Shown here piece by piece: positions 1 to 5,778 of a DNA stretch of 7,028 nucleotides. The notes under the pieces were generated by a model. That model did no database searches. It saw only the letters and a program-made list of their open reading frames with translations, and was not told the origin of the DNA. Source of the DNA: Oscillospiraceae bacterium (GTDB lineage Bacteria; Bacillota; Clostridia; Oscillospirales; JAKOTC01). A program made the translations under genes and the position numbers. Where the stretch lies: contig DAOPZJ010000078.1 of assembly GCA_035353335.1 (NCBI GenBank), positions 1,597 to 8,624 on the forward strand, given 5' to 3'. Positions within the stretch are counted from its first letter, which is position 1. Each line of letters opens with the position of its first letter.

Positions 1-16
1 GCCCGCCGTACCCCAC

Positions 17-41
17 TGTAGGGGCGATTATCAATCGCCCG
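17..41. repeat. Short hairpin repeat fragment (tgtagggg-type end)
   Basis: The stretch begins with TGTAGGGG and folds into a perfect 8-bp hairpin: GGGCGATT (22-29), loop ATC, AATCGCCC (33-40). The same TGTAGGGGCG end occurs at 3592, and GTAGGGGCG occurs at 6669; in reverse orientation it occurs at 3727-3735 and 6981-6990. The preceding CGTACCCC (about 7-14) also recurs just before the element at 6729. It is therefore probably one end of a dispersed intergenic repeat cut by the window edge. No promoter could be identified between here and the gene at 85. Confidence 0.6.
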
Positions 42-84
42 CAGACACCGCCATAACCAACCCATCAAAAACGGAGGAATCACT

Positions 85-600
85 ATGCGAGTGATAAAAC
101 GCATCCTTTTGGGACTTCTGGTCTTCCTGTTGCTGGCCTCCGCCGGTTTCGTCGTTTACAAAATCGACGGCACGCGTACATTCTCCGAAATTGTAGAAAG
201 CGGCGATCTCTCAAATCTCCGCTTGACGATTTATTATATGAGCTCTGGTTATTTAACAGTTCAGCCCTTAAGTATTGAAGGCTTAATAGGATCTTGCGAT
301 TATAAAATCGTAGTCAAAAGCAGCGACTTAGAAGCGTACAATGATTACCTAATCAGATTAAGCAAAGAACCGTTATTACCGTTTGAAAAAGAGGGCCGTA
401 TAGATGCCCGCGTTTATTATGTGTTTGAAACGAAGCTGGGTCATAAGTTATATGATGTCGCATGGCCGGTTCTTGTCGGCGGCATTTACGTAAACGGGAT
501 GAATGTAAAAAAATCCGATATTTTCTATGATGTCATTCTGCCGTTTCTGCCCCAAGATGCCGCCGATGATGTAAAATACCAAAGAGACAGCATGAAATAA
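85..600 (+). CDS. Small membrane-anchored extracytoplasmic protein, unknown function
   Basis: A 171-residue protein. The ATG is preceded by GGAGGA (73-78) with a 6-nt gap, which fixes the start. Residues 1-5 are basic (MRVIKR) and about 7-25 form one hydrophobic helix (LLGLLVFLLLASAGFVVY). No lipobox cysteine is present, so it is an N-terminal signal anchor or uncleaved signal with about 145 residues outside the membrane. The outer part is mixed alpha/beta in character, with one Cys (71) and no catalytic motif I recognise. The gene is AT-rich and uses TTA leucine codons freely: 241-300 is 23/60 G+C by hand count, against 36/60 at 2221-2280 in the ABC gene. This may mean a different origin. 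It converges on fic with a 39-nt gap and no visible terminator hairpin between them. I do not assign a family. Confidence 0.75.
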   Translation: MRVIKRILLGLLVFLLLASAGFVVYKIDGTRTFSEIVESGDLSNLRLTIYYMSSGYLTVQPLSIEGLIGSCDYKIVVKSSDLEAYNDYLIRLSKEPLLPFEKEGRIDARVYYVFETKLGHKLYDVAWPVLVGGIYVNGMNVKKSDIFYDVILPFLPQDAADDVKYQRDSMK

Positions 601-639
601 GAACGTGGCTCAACCCTTTCCTGATCACATTAAAAAACC

Positions 640-1560
640 TCATTCCCCGCCCAAAATGCTCAGATAACCATCCAGCCGCTCGTTTACATATTCGGCAATC
701 AGGCGCTGCATCGCCTTGGGATCACCGCGGCGAAACCACGCATCAAAGGCATCGTAGTATTTTTTGCGGTCAAGAAATTTTACATCGATAGTTGGGTAAT
801 CATTCCGCATCAGCTCTAAATTCATCACCAGCCGTCCGGTACGGCCGTTTCCGTCGATGAACGGATGGATGCCCTCAAATTCCAAATGGAACAGGGCGAT
901 TCGTGCGACAGGATGCATGGTCTTTTTGCGCTCTGCGTCGGCCCGCATCAGCTCATTCATTTTCGGTTCTATCAGATAGGGCTGCACAGGTTCACAGAAC
1001 GCGCCCATGATGCGCACCGGGATGCTGCGGTAGACCCCTCTGTCGTCGGGTCTGTCCATCAATACCAGCGCATGAATCTGCTTGATGACCGATTCCGAAA
1101 GGGGAATCTTCTTTTGGGCGATATGCGAAATAAACAAAAACGCGTCCTTGTGTCCGATGGCTTCCAGGTGGTCTTTCAGCGGTTTCCGGTCAATGGTGAT
1201 GCCCTCCAGAACCATCGCCGTCTCCTGCAGGGTCAAGGTATTGCCCTCGATGGCGTTGGAGTTGTAGGTGAACTCCACCATGAATTCCCCGCGCAGTCTT
1301 TCAACTTCACCCTCGGTCAGGGGTCGCAGTTTTTTTAACTTCTCCGTCTTGCGGTCAATGGTTTCGAGCAGTTCAAAAAACGTCGCTTTGGCGCGGACTG
1401 CCCTGCCGTCGGACGGCTTTTCGGCGTCGACGGGGATCATATAGAGATTGCCCCTGCGGATTACTCCGTCCACCCTACCCTCTTCGCAAAGAGCTCTCAC
1501 GCGCCGGCTTGTAATCCCCCAGCGCTTTGCCGTCTCCGATACTTTCAGATATTCCGTCAT
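640..1560 (-). CDS. Fic-family AMPylase (class II, N-terminal HTH)
   Basis: A 306-residue protein. Fic enzymes usually transfer AMP (sometimes other phosphate-containing groups) to a hydroxyl side chain of a target protein in the cytoplasm. The core motif HxFxDGNGRxxR is complete at 232-243 (His232, Phe234, Asp236, Asn238, Arg240, Arg243), so activity is expected. An inhibitory-helix motif S/TxxxE(G/N) lies before the core at 101-106 (Ser101, Glu105, Gly106). That makes it class II, where the glutamate blocks productive ATP binding in the same chain and no separate antitoxin is needed. Residues about 5-45 form a MerR/excisionase-like helix-turn-helix followed by MIPVDAEKP, a fusion common in clostridial Fic proteins. 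The start has GGGAGGG (1572-1578) 11 nt upstream, and a promoter lies at 1605-1633. The target is unknown. A toxin role, protein homeostasis or autoregulation through the HTH are all possible. Confidence 0.93.
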   Translation of the reverse strand: MTEYLKVSETAKRWGITSRRVRALCEEGRVDGVIRRGNLYMIPVDAEKPSDGRAVRAKATFFELLETIDRKTEKLKKLRPLTEGEVERLRGEFMVEFTYNSNAIEGNTLTLQETAMVLEGITIDRKPLKDHLEAIGHKDAFLFISHIAQKKIPLSESVIKQIHALVLMDRPDDRGVYRSIPVRIMGAFCEPVQPYLIEPKMNELMRADAERKKTMHPVARIALFHLEFEGIHPFIDGNGRTGRLVMNLELMRNDYPTIDVKFLDRKKYYDAFDAWFRRGDPKAMQRLIAEYVNERLDGYLSILGGE

Positions 1561-1568
1561 AATTTAAT

Positions 1569-3179
1569 TTGCCCTCCCGACCGCGGCAATCACCGCTAAT
1601 CGGAAGTATACCCCAATTTCGGAATAATTACAACCTGTTTTCGTTGTTGACCGTTTACCGGCTCGTCATCAATCAAATCATCAATTACGTCATCAGCATC
1701 CTCCAGATCAAAATGGAGGCCGATATCCGAAAACGGCTGTTTTGGAAACTGCAGTCGATGCCGGTCGGCTATTTCCACGGCAACCACAGCGGCGATTTCG
1801 TCGCCAAGATGAACCTCGACGTCACGTCGGTCAGCAAGGCCGCCGATACCCTCTGGCAGGGCTGCTACACCGTCATCAACGTCGTCTTCATCGTCCCGTA
1901 TTTCATGAAACTCGATTGGCGGCTGTCGCTGGTGGTCATCATACTCGGCATCCTGTTCTCGGTCTTCATAAACCTGGTCGTCAAACCCATGCGCAAGCGC
2001 AGCAAAGAAATTTTGAAATCGATGTCCGAGATGTCGATGACGACGACCGAGAGCGTGACCGGCTTTAACGTGACCAAGATGTTCTCGCTTCAGGATAAGT
2101 TTTCGCGCGACTTCTCCGACAGCGTCGACAGCATCTACGAAAACCAGAAAAAATACGGCAACCTCTCCGCGTGGATCGGCTTTTCCAATATGGTCGTCAA
2201 CTACTGCGGCAATTCGGCGGTCGCCATCTTCGGCATGATCTTCGCCTTCAACGGGACCCTCGACGTCTCAATCCTCGCGGGCATGATGACGGTCTATTTC
2301 AACATCATTTACACCTTCATCGACATCGGAAGCGTCCCGACCGATATGCAAAAATACTTCGCGAGCTCCGACCGCCTCTATCACATCTTCAATACCCCGT
2401 CCGAGCCGGATCGCTGCACCGTCACCGGAAATGACCCCGACGCGGGCGTGCTCTTAAAAGATGTGGAATTCGAGTATAACGACGGTATGCCGGTGCTCAA
2501 AGGCGTCAGTATCTACGCCAAAAAAGGCGAGATGATCGCGCTCGTCGGAGACAGCGGCAGCGGCAAGACGACGTTGGTCAAACTGCTCGCGGGGCTCTAT
2601 ACCGCCAACAAAGGCGAGATCGTCGTCAACGGCAAAGGCCTGTCGGACTACACCCTGACGGGACTGCGCAAGACCGTCGCCTATGTGCCTCAGGACGCCT
2701 ATGTTTTCAACGGCAGCATCAAAGAAAACATCTCCTACGGCAAAGACGGCCCCGCCGACGATGAGATCATCCTCGCCGCCAAGGAGGCCAACGCCGATGC
2801 GTTCGTCACCGAAAAGCCGGACGGCTACGAGACGCAGGTCGGCGAGCGCGGCATCCAGCTCTCGGGCGGCGAGCGTCAGCGGGTGGCCATCGCAAGGGCA
2901 ATTTTGAAAAACGCCCCGCTGCTGCTCCTCGACGAAGCGACTTCGAGCTTGGACAGCGAAACCGAGCTGGCAATTCAGGCGACGCTTGAAAAACTGATGA
3001 AGGGCCGCACGAGCGTGGTGGTCGCGCACCGCCTCTCGACCATCGTCAACGCCGACCGCATCTACTTTATGCGCGAAGGCCAAGTCGTCGACTCCGGCAC
3101 CCACAAGGAGCTGTTAGAGAAGTGCAAGGACTATTCGGATTTATTCTACAAGAATTTCGAGAAAGCGGCTGTTTCGTAA
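1569..3179 (+). CDS. ABC exporter (membrane + ATPase half-transporter), 5'-truncated, probable pseudogene
   Basis: 536 codons from a TTG. The ATPase domain (about 293-530) has every key element: A-loop Tyr303, Walker A GDSGSGKTT 327-335, Q-loop Gln375, signature LSGGERQR 431-438, Walker B LLLLDE 451-456, D-loop SSLD 459-462 and switch His487. The membrane domain is incomplete. The first recognisable part (about 27-48) corresponds to helix 2 of type IV exporters, followed by the coupling-helix region MPVGYFHGNHSGDF (64-77). Helices remain near 99-116, 119-138, 203-225 and 233-252, so helix 1 and its outer loop are absent. Family members usually have about 570-620 residues. The TTG has no ribosome site, an in-frame TAA precedes it at 1560-1562, and codons 1 to about 22 overlap the fic leader and promoter. 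A real start could be internal (Met49, 1713), but no Shine-Dalgarno sequence is visible there. An intact ATPase domain suggests recent truncation or a remnant still transcribed. Substrate unknown. Confidence 0.85.
   Translation: MPSRPRQSPLIGSIPQFRNNYNLFSLLTVYRLVINQIINYVISILQIKMEADIRKRLFWKLQSMPVGYFHGNHSGDFVAKMNLDVTSVSKAADTLWQGCYTVINVVFIVPYFMKLDWRLSLVVIILGILFSVFINLVVKPMRKRSKEILKSMSEMSMTTTESVTGFNVTKMFSLQDKFSRDFSDSVDSIYENQKKYGNLSAWIGFSNMVVNYCGNSAVAIFGMIFAFNGTLDVSILAGMMTVYFNIIYTFIDIGSVPTDMQKYFASSDRLYHIFNTPSEPDRCTVTGNDPDAGVLLKDVEFEYNDGMPVLKGVSIYAKKGEMIALVGDSGSGKTTLVKLLAGLYTANKGEIVVNGKGLSDYTLTGLRKTVAYVPQDAYVFNGSIKENISYGKDGPADDEIILAAKEANADAFVTEKPDGYETQVGERGIQLSGGERQRVAIARAILKNAPLLLLDEATSSLDSETELAIQATLEKLMKGRTSVVVAHRLSTIVNADRIYFMREGQVVDSGTHKELLEKCKDYSDLFYKNFEKAAVS
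1605..1633 (-). promoter_or_regulatory. SigA-type promoter of the fic gene
   Basis: On the minus strand, TTGTAA (1633-1628) and TATACT (1610-1605) are separated by exactly 17 bp. They match the -35 and -10 consensus at 4/6 and 5/6. Transcription would start near 1598, giving a leader of about 38 nt that contains the fic ribosome site. The promoter sits inside the open frame assigned to the ABC gene, which supports the view that the start of that frame is fic upstream DNA. Confidence 0.65.
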
Positions 3180-3190
3180 TCCCGTTACTC

Positions 3191-3405
3191 TGTAGGGAAC
3201 GGTCCTGACCGTTCCGAGCGAACCGCAATCCTCAACAGATTGCGGTTCGCGAAAAGGCACGGTTTGCACAAAACAATGGTAAAAATCCGAAAACATGTTT
3301 ACTGTTCGCACGAATTCAACCCAAACATTGCAACTATCCGTGAACGCGGTCTCCGCGGTTCACATCGAATGCGATTCGACGGAAGGGTCAAGACCCTTCC
3401 CTACA
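3191..3405. mobile_element. MITE-like multi-hairpin element, copy 1 (215 bp)
   Basis: The ends are TGTAGGGAACGG... and ...CCCTTCCCTACA. Each end folds on itself: left GGAACGGTC (3196-3204)/GACCGTTCC (3207-3215), right GGAAGGGTC (3381-3389)/GACCCTTCC (3392-3400), both with 2-nt loops. Inside are a perfect 13-bp stem (3218-3230 with 3238-3250), a stem at 3340-3363 (GTGAAC/GTTCAC with inner GCGG/CCGC) and a 6-bp stem at 3365-3379. A second copy lies at 6729-6938 with identical right-end 25 bp and the same hairpin order. No transposase-like frame is present, so if mobile it depends on an enzyme elsewhere. It starts 11 nt after the ABC stop codon. No target-site duplication could be identified. 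Open reading frames across it are not credible genes. Confidence 0.8.
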
Positions 3406-3518
3406 CGATCATCGCTCATTACAAGGGGTTTCCCCTTTTCTCTGTTTTCGTTGTAATGGGATTGAACAGTGATCTTTCACACTGTCCGATACGGAAACAG
3501 AATACCTCACACCGCAGG

Positions 3519-3548
3519 CGGGCAGGGAAAAAATCCCCTGCCCGTTTT
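3519..3548 (+). terminator. Rho-independent terminator
   Basis: A 9-bp GC-rich stem, CGGGCAGGG (3519-3527) with CCCTGCCCG (3536-3544), has an A-rich 8-nt loop and is followed by TTTT. A weaker hairpin, AAGGGG/CCCCTT at 3423-3437, followed by a pyrimidine-rich run, lies upstream. The rest of 3406-3590 holds nothing else I can support. This is most likely the original end signal of the ABC transcript, now 340 nt past its stop because the hairpin element lies between them. The minus strand lacks a T-run, so it should act only on plus-strand transcripts. Confidence 0.6.
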
Positions 3549-3591
3549 GCCATTGATGAAATCCCCTATTCATGTACGCGGTGTAATACAA

Positions 3592-3735
3592 TGTAGGGGC
3601 GATACGGGCCACGGCCCGCCTTGTTCGCCCGCCGCGCCTATGTAGGAGCGATACGGATTCGAACCGCAGTCCTTACGAACATACAGTTGACCCTACGCTA
3701 TTAAACAACGCGGGCGAACGCAGTTCGCCCCTACG
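3592..3735. repeat. Small inverted-repeat element (144 bp) with tgtagggg/cccctacg ends
   Basis: The left end TGTAGGGGCGA (3592-3602) is the inverse of the right end TCGCCCCTACG (about 3726-3735). The right end also forms a perfect hairpin, GGGCGAAC (3712-3719) with GTTCGCCC (3723-3730), and the left has CGGGCC/GGCCCG near 3605-3618. A second left-type end, ATGTAGGAGCGATACGG at 3640, repeats ATGTAGGGGCGATACGG at 3591 with one mismatch, so the unit may be two fused ends. The ends match those of the outer repeat at 6669-6990. No protein is encoded; it looks like a non-autonomous dispersed repeat. Confidence 0.6.
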
Positions 3736-3768
3736 AGCTTTCTCGGCCGTAAGTCCAATAAAGTCAAC

Positions 3769-3810
3769 CACGTTTTTAAGACGTTTTTCATGATAGTCTC
3801 CACGTTTTTA
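3769..3810 (+). promoter_or_regulatory. Three phased ACGTTTTT direct repeats, possible regulator sites
   Basis: ACGTTTTT occurs at 3770-3777, 3781-3788 and 3802-3809. The spacings of 11 and 21 bp are close to one and two helical turns, so the sites face the same side of DNA. They lie about 30-70 bp upstream of the -35 box of the PAP2 gene. LytTR regulators typically bind pairs of about 9-bp direct repeats with a GTT core spaced 21-22 bp apart, and the second and third sites meet that geometry, with CACGTTTTT a partial match to the consensus. Binding by the LytTR regulator encoded at 5061 is an inference. Confidence 0.35.
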
Positions 3811-3840
3811 TGAATCCGGTTTTCCGTTTTCTGTTATCGA

Positions 3841-3869
3841 TTGAAAAATTTCCCGTTTTATGTTACAAT
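3841..3869 (+). promoter_or_regulatory. SigA-type promoter of the PAP2 phosphatase gene
   Basis: TTGAAA (3841-3846) and TACAAT (3864-3869) are 17 bp apart, and a TG at 3861-3862 makes an extended -10. The -35 matches consensus at 5/6 and the -10 at 5/6. The expected start near 3876 leaves a leader of about 50 nt carrying the GGAGGA ribosome site. This is the best promoter in the window and shows that the phosphatase gene has its own transcription start. Confidence 0.75.
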
Positions 3870-3925
3870 AGTCAAAGACATATTCATTCATAACCGCACC
3901 GAATCGCGATCGGAGGACAATAAGC

Positions 3926-4840
3926 ATGGACTTTTTAAAAGCGCTTGAACACATCCGCACCCCGTTTCTCGACGTCTTTTTCCGATTCTGGACCCTGTTC
4001 GGAGAAGAAATGCTGCTGCTCGCCGTCATCGGCGTCTTCTATTGGTGCGTCAACAAAGAGCTGGTCTATAAAGCCGGACTCGCCTATTTCGGCTCGGGTC
4101 TCGCGGTCCAGTCACTCAAAATCGCGTTCCGGATCCCGCGCCCGTGGGTGCTGGACACCGCCTTTCAGCCGGTCGAAGGCGCAAAGACGACCGCGACCGG
4201 CTATTCGTTTCCGAGCGGGCATTCGCAGGGCTCCGCGGCGGTATTCGGCTCGGCGGGCCTGCACTTCAAAAAACCGTGGGTGAAAATCGCCTGCTTCGTC
4301 ATCTTCCCGATGGTCACGCTCTCGCGCATGTACCTCGGCGTACATACTCCCCTCGACGTATCCGTCGGCCTGTTATCCGGCTTTGTCTTCGCAGTCATCG
4401 CGCAGGTGTTATTCAAGGGCGCATTGACCCCAAAGCAGAATTTCGCCGTCGCGGCCGTCCTCGCGTTCATTTCTGCGGCTGTCGCGGTCTATGCCGGACT
4501 CATGTACAAAAGCGGCATCATCGAATATAAATACGTCTCCGACTGCTGCAAAGCGGCGGCGGCCGGACTCGGCTTCGCGGTCTGCTGGTACGTCGAGCGC
4601 GTCTGCATCAAATTCGATACACACTGCGACAAGTGGTGGAAGCACGTCGTCAAAGTCGTCCTCGGCATCGCCGGAATCCTGCTCATCAAAGAGGGCTTCA
4701 AGCTCGTGTTCGGCGAATCCCTCGCCGTCGACGTCATCCGCTATTTCCTGATGATTCTCTGGGGCATGCTGTTCTTCCCGCTGATCATCAAAAAGACCTT
4801 CAACCGCAAGTCGAATTCAGAATTCAGAAATCAGAATTAA
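3926..4840 (+). CDS. PAP2-family integral membrane phosphatase
   Basis: 304 residues. The ATG follows GGAGGA (3912-3917) by 8 nt. All three PAP2 phosphatase motifs are present: KxxxxxxRP at 65-73 (Lys65, Arg72, Pro73), PSGH at 96-99 (His99 acid/base) and SRxxxxxHxxxD at 133-144 (Arg134, nucleophile His140, Asp144). Hydrophobic helices surround them near 28-42, 50-62, 104-113, 120-132, 145-163, 173-192, 210-223, 242-256 and 268-289, so the active site should lie at the membrane's outer face. Members remove phosphate from lipid phosphates such as phosphatidate or polyprenyl diphosphate. The exact substrate cannot be read here, and recycling of undecaprenyl diphosphate is one option. The C-terminal half (about 170-290) extends beyond the minimal PAP2 domain with additional helices. 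The last eight residues (NSEFRNQN) and the stop codon are encoded by a heptamer repeat (4813-4847), so the original C-terminus may have been slightly different. Confidence 0.93.
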   Translation: MDFLKALEHIRTPFLDVFFRFWTLFGEEMLLLAVIGVFYWCVNKELVYKAGLAYFGSGLAVQSLKIAFRIPRPWVLDTAFQPVEGAKTTATGYSFPSGHSQGSAAVFGSAGLHFKKPWVKIACFVIFPMVTLSRMYLGVHTPLDVSVGLLSGFVFAVIAQVLFKGALTPKQNFAVAAVLAFISAAVAVYAGLMYKSGIIEYKYVSDCCKAAAAGLGFAVCWYVERVCIKFDTHCDKWWKHVVKVVLGIAGILLIKEGFKLVFGESLAVDVIRYFLMILWGMLFFPLIIKKTFNRKSNSEFRNQN

Positions 4841-4847
4841 GAATTAA
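4813..4847 (+). repeat. Heptamer tandem repeat (GAATTCA/GAATTAA, 5 units)
   Basis: Five consecutive 7-bp units can be read: GAATTCA, GAATTCA, GAAATCA, GAATTAA, GAATTAA. The tract crosses the end of the PAP2 gene, coding for its last eight residues and providing the TAA at 4838-4840. It resembles the short heptameric tandem repeats known from cyanobacteria and other genomes, but no family is assigned. Confidence 0.8.
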
Positions 4848-4920
4848 GACGCGGCATAACGAACCACCGGACTGCGCCCTACAATAATATTCCCCCGCCG
4901 GGTACCTTACTTCTTACCTA

Positions 4921-4948
4921 TTCACTCTTCACTCTTCACTCTTCACTT
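4921..4948 (+). repeat. Heptamer tandem repeat (TTCACTC, 4 units)
   Basis: Three exact TTCACTC units and one TTCACTT unit lie end to end. On the other strand the unit is GAGTGAA, which resembles the GAATTAA unit at 4813-4847. The two heptamer tracts thus face each other about 73 bp apart. The stretch 4848-4920 between them holds only repeat-like sequence (GCGCCCTACAAT at 4874-4885) and no gene. Confidence 0.8.
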
Positions 4949-4962
4949 TGCTCTCTTAGTTC

Positions 4963-5010
4963 CCCGGTGCGCAAATCCCCACGGCGCGCCGGGTCGTCGC
5001 GCCCTACAAT
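4963..5010. repeat. GC-rich hairpin and dispersed-repeat end upstream of the regulator gene
   Basis: CCCGGTGCGC (4963-4972) pairs with GCGCGCCGGG (4984-4993), with one G-T wobble and an 11-nt loop. It is followed by GCGCCCTACAAT (4999-5010), which is an exact copy of 4874-4885 and ends like the other dispersed repeats (CCCTACA). There is no T-run, so it is a poor rho-independent terminator. No convincing -35/-10 pair was found in 4848-5060. The regulator promoter may be non-consensus, or hidden in the TACAATATACAT stretch (5005-5016), which lacks a -35 box at the right distance. Confidence 0.5.
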
Positions 5011-5060
5011 ATACATTCTCTCTCCCCTTTTACCTCTCGACGGAAAGGAAGGCCAATACA

Positions 5061-5774
5061 TTGCACATCGCAATCTGTGATGATAACCCCGTCCAGGCCG
5101 GCAACCTGCAAAAAATCGTGACCGGCTGGATGAAAAAACGCGCCGTCTGCGCCGCCGTCTCGCTGTTTCCGAGCGCGGAGGCGTTTTTATTCGAATACGC
5201 CGAAAACAAGACCTTTGATATCCTGCTGCTCGACATCCAACTCAGCGGCATGAACGGCGTGGAACTCGCCCGCCGCGTCCGCGAGTCCGACGCGCACCCC
5301 CAAATCGTCTTCATCACCGCCTATTCGGACTTCGCCGCCGACGGCTACGAGGTCGACGCATTGCACTATCTCGTCAAGCCCATTGAGCCGGAAAAACTCT
5401 GCGGGGTACTCGACAAGGCCGCGAAAAACCTCTCCAAAGCCGAGCCCGCCGTGATGCTCGAAACCGAGGAGGGCATCGTCCGCCTGCTCGAAAAAGACGT
5501 CATTTACGCCGAGGCGTTTTCCCACGTCGTCACGATCCACTGCGCCCGCAACGCTTGTGACAATTTAGCCGTCAAAACGCCGATCTCCGAGCTCGAAATG
5601 CTGCTCGGCGATTCGTTTGTGCGCTGCCACCGCTCCTATCTCGTCGGCCTGAGGCACATCCGCCAGATCACGCGCTGCGACGTCATTCTCGATGACGGAA
5701 GCAAACTCCCGCTTTCGCGCCGCAGCTACGACGCGGTCAACCGAAAGTTCATCAACTTTTATAAGGCAAAATAA
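5061..5774 (+). CDS. LytTR-family response regulator (AgrA/VirR type)
   Basis: 237 residues starting at TTG. The strong AAGGAAGG (5045-5052), 8 nt upstream, decides this start. Residues 1-120 are a receiver domain with acidic pair Asp7/Asp8, phosphoacceptor Asp58 (LLLDIQLSGMNG), Thr86 and Lys106 (VKP). Residues about 130-235 are a LytTR DNA-binding domain with the characteristic FVRCHRSYLVGLRHI segment (187-200 region) and a C-terminal LSRRSYDAV stretch. Phosphorylation at Asp58 by the kinase encoded 4 nt downstream should promote binding to paired direct repeats near promoters. Length and domain order are normal for the family. It is the first gene of a two-gene operon. Target genes are unknown; candidate sites lie at 3769-3810. 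Confidence 0.95.
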   Translation: MHIAICDDNPVQAGNLQKIVTGWMKKRAVCAAVSLFPSAEAFLFEYAENKTFDILLLDIQLSGMNGVELARRVRESDAHPQIVFITAYSDFAADGYEVDALHYLVKPIEPEKLCGVLDKAAKNLSKAEPAVMLETEEGIVRLLEKDVIYAEAFSHVVTIHCARNACDNLAVKTPISELEMLLGDSFVRCHRSYLVGLRHIRQITRCDVILDDGSKLPLSRRSYDAVNRKFINFYKAK

Positions 5775-5778
5775 CGAC

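Noticed and set aside
2454..3104. 216-codon minus-strand open frame opposite the ABC ATPase domain
   Set aside because: It is the antisense shadow of a GC-rich coding region whose plus strand carries all ABC ATPase motifs.
3240..3596. 118-codon plus-strand open frame
   Set aside because: It runs through the hairpin element and the terminator, has no ribosome site, and its sequence simply translates repeat stems.
3640..3700. tRNA T-arm-like sequence on the minus strand (TGCGG-TTCGAAT-CCGTA followed by TCGCTCCTACA)
   Set aside because: The T-arm pairs well and a 7-nt acceptor-like stretch follows, but no matching 5' acceptor strand, D-arm or anticodon stem-loop was found upstream, and the 3' end is ACA rather than CCA. 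The sequence is better explained as a variant TGTAGGAGCG repeat end.
3191..3735. CRISPR array or regular repeat-spacer pattern
   Set aside because: The hairpins differ from each other and are irregularly spaced; there is no repeated unit of constant length with unique spacers.
4848..5060. Promoter for the two-component operon at TACAATATACAT (5005-5016)
   Set aside because: A plausible -10 is present, but the sequence 17 bp upstream is GC-rich with no TTG-like box, and TACAAT here is part of a repeated element end also found at 4880-4885.
5692..5778. Upstream in-frame start for the histidine kinase
   Set aside because: It overlaps the end of the regulator gene, lacks a ribosome site and encodes low-complexity sequence; the ATG at 5779 directly precedes the membrane helix.
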